Shown one piece after another: positions 5,779 through 6,763 of a stretch of 6,763 nucleotides of DNA. Below the pieces are notes generated by a model. It did no database searches. It saw nothing but the letters and a program-made list of their open reading frames with translations, and was not told the DNA's origin. The DNA is from Bacteriovoracaceae bacterium UBA2394 (GTDB lineage: Bacteria; Bdellovibrionota; UBA2394). Position numbers and translations under genes: made by a program. Each line of letters starts with the position of its first letter. Within the stretch, counting starts at the first letter, position 1. The DNA lies in contig DDSI01000123.1 in the NCBI GenBank assembly GCA_002343335.1, positions 2,157 to 8,919 of the forward strand, read 5' to 3'.

Positions 5779-6566
5779 AGGCAGAAATCCAGCATCTCAT
5801 CCAAACGCGATAAAATCTTCACCCCCTGTAATCGCCGATGATCTCGAAGCGCCTCAATGGATACCACGCGCTTCGCCGCAATTTCCTCATCGCTATGAAG
5901 AGCTTTCAATTCCCGATGTGTGGGATCGTATAAGAGAGCGGACAGACCCGCCCTCCGCGCACCCACAATATCCGTGGCGTAGCAATCTCCCACGTAAATC
6001 GCCTGCGCCGGAGCAACATCGAGATCTTCCAAAACATTCGTAAAAAACTTTGCGAGGGGTTTTGTTACTCCCACGTCTTTCGATGTTTGAACGCTTTCGA
6101 AAAGATCAATGACTCCTTGAAGTCGCAATGTCTCCGCGAGCTCAACTCCTTCGTCATCCGCTACGGCGAGTCGATATCCGCGATCACTCAAAGCCTCGCA
6201 TACCGAAAGCGTAAGTTGAGGAAAGGCATATTTAACCCCCATTCGAAAAGAATCGAGCAAGCGCTTCCCCAAAGTCAGTTCTTCAATTTTCAACTCCTTC
6301 AGAATCTGAACCCACCAATCGTCAATCCGAATTTCGGCATTCGTGTCACGTTCCGCCACCGCAATGAAATGTCGCGACGTGCGAAGCCGCGCCCCCTCGA
6401 TTTCATCCGCTGAAATTCCTATATTTCTTTCTCGTAATTGATGTTCTAAAAATTTCTCTATCGAAGGCAGTGAATGGAGCAATGTGCCTTGCGCGTCAAA
6501 GACGATGAGGGGGAATTCGCTTGACGTGATAGTCTTTTTTCCAAACACTTCGCTCATGCACTTCAT
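5775..6566 (-). CDS. HAD-superfamily hydrolase-like protein with altered catalytic motifs
   Basis: A 263-residue cytoplasmic HAD-fold protein with an alpha-helical cap (about 33-115), close to subfamily IA. Motif I is VFDAQGTLL (22-30): nucleophile Asp24 is kept, but the second Asp, the usual general acid/base of phosphatases, is Gln26. Motif II, normally SN, reads AVADDEG, with Ala136 at the Ser/Thr position. Motif III Lys169 (VTKP) and motif IV VGDCYATD (192-199, Asp194 and Asp199) are intact. Haloacid dehalogenases also lack the second Asp, so the protein may do non-phosphatase chemistry or be a weak enzyme. The gene precedes trmJ with a 4-bp overlap, which suggests a linked role that cannot be named. 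Start is ATG at 6566 or ATG at 6557; neither has a strong ribosome site, and both overlap the start of the divergent lipoprotein ORF. Confidence 0.8.
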   Translation of the reverse strand: MKCMSEVFGKKTITSSEFPLIVFDAQGTLLHSLPSIEKFLEHQLRERNIGISADEIEGARLRTSRHFIAVAERDTNAEIRIDDWWVQILKELKIEELTLGKRLLDSFRMGVKYAFPQLTLSVCEALSDRGYRLAVADDEGVELAETLRLQGVIDLFESVQTSKDVGVTKPLAKFFTNVLEDLDVAPAQAIYVGDCYATDIVGARRAGLSALLYDPTHRELKALHSDEEIAAKRVVSIEALRDHRRLQGVKILSRLDEMLDFCL

Positions 6567-6763
6567 CCCGTTTGCAGCCTACGCCGGGCTGCGTTCGAAA
6601 GAGTTCCCTTTTGGCAATTCTTCGAAATTTATCAAGCCTTTGTTCATTACAGCCTTGGTAGCCCTGATCGCAGCTACAGGCTGTTCTTCTAAAAAGCAGG
6701 CATCGGTCGATGCCCCTCAAAAAAAGGAGTCCGAAGCCGTCATGACGCCGAGTGAAACTGTAT
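6556..6763 (+). CDS. Lipoprotein, N-terminal part (cut by window edge)
   Basis: The frame from ATG at 6556 is open to the window end (69 codons). Residues 24-43 read SKFIKPLFITALVALIAATGC: basic residues Lys24 and Lys27, a hydrophobic core and a lipobox ending at Cys43 (codon 6682-6684). The next residues (SSKKQASVDAPQKKESEAV) are a charged flexible linker as in outer membrane lipoproteins; Pal/OmpA-like proteins have such ends, but the domain itself lies outside. The ATG at 6556 gives an unusually long 42-residue leader and sits on the start of the HAD gene, with no ribosome site, so the real start may be a downstream non-ATG codon (TTG at 6640, or CTG at 6589). The lipobox itself is clear; the start is not. 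Confidence 0.62.
   Translation, partial: MHFIPFAAYAGLRSKEFPFGNSSKFIKPLFITALVALIAATGCSSKKQASVDAPQKKESEAVMTPSETV

Noticed and set aside
5507..6043. Plus-strand open frame of 178 codons opposite trmJ and the HAD gene
   Set aside because: It spans the junction of two well-supported minus-strand genes and is a low-complexity Ser/Pro/Arg-rich shadow translation.

Overview
The window is a densely packed piece of bacterial chromosome with no gene-free stretch above 300 bases. Base composition is near 50% GC. The combination of a secreted matrixin-type metalloprotease with a sorting-type C-terminal tail, a stand-alone HAMP membrane protein, a secreted Cys-rich protein and lipoproteins suggests a Gram-negative predatory or surface-active lineage of the old deltaproteobacterial group (Bdellovibrionota or Myxococcota-like). 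This is inferred from gene types only; there is no rRNA or other marker to fix it.

Left part (1-1302): the 5' end of a minus-strand yceD-like (DUF177) gene runs off the left edge. It is divergent, with only 32 bp between start codons, from a divergent stand-alone ketol-acid reductoisomerase (296-1243, +). The reductoisomerase converges on a rhodanese gene, and the 59 bp between the two stop codons hold a perfect 15-bp inverted repeat (1245-1282).

Middle part (1303-3954): three minus-strand genes read from a small secreted protein (3723-3166) into a secreted matrixin metalloprotease with a Gly-rich/Cys/membrane-segment tail (3137-1935), then into a cytoplasmic coiled-coil plus rhodanese protein (1875-1303). 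The first two are 28 bp apart and probably form one transcript. A 231-bp divergent intergenic region (3724-3954) separates them from the next pair.

Right-middle (3955-5033): a two-gene plus-strand cassette with a 4-bp start/stop overlap encodes a two-helix HAMP membrane protein with no output domain, followed by a membrane-anchored, proline-rich, 14-cysteine extracytoplasmic protein. Together with the matrixin pair this makes four envelope or secreted proteins facing one shared control region, which is the least explained and most interesting part of the window.

Right part (4978-6763): a minus-strand operon, HAD-family protein then trmJ-like tRNA 2'-O-methyltransferase, with a 4-bp overlap. 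The trmJ 3' end overlaps the Cys-rich gene convergently by 56 bp. At the right edge a plus-strand lipoprotein gene begins, its apparent start overlapping the start of the HAD gene, and runs out of the window.
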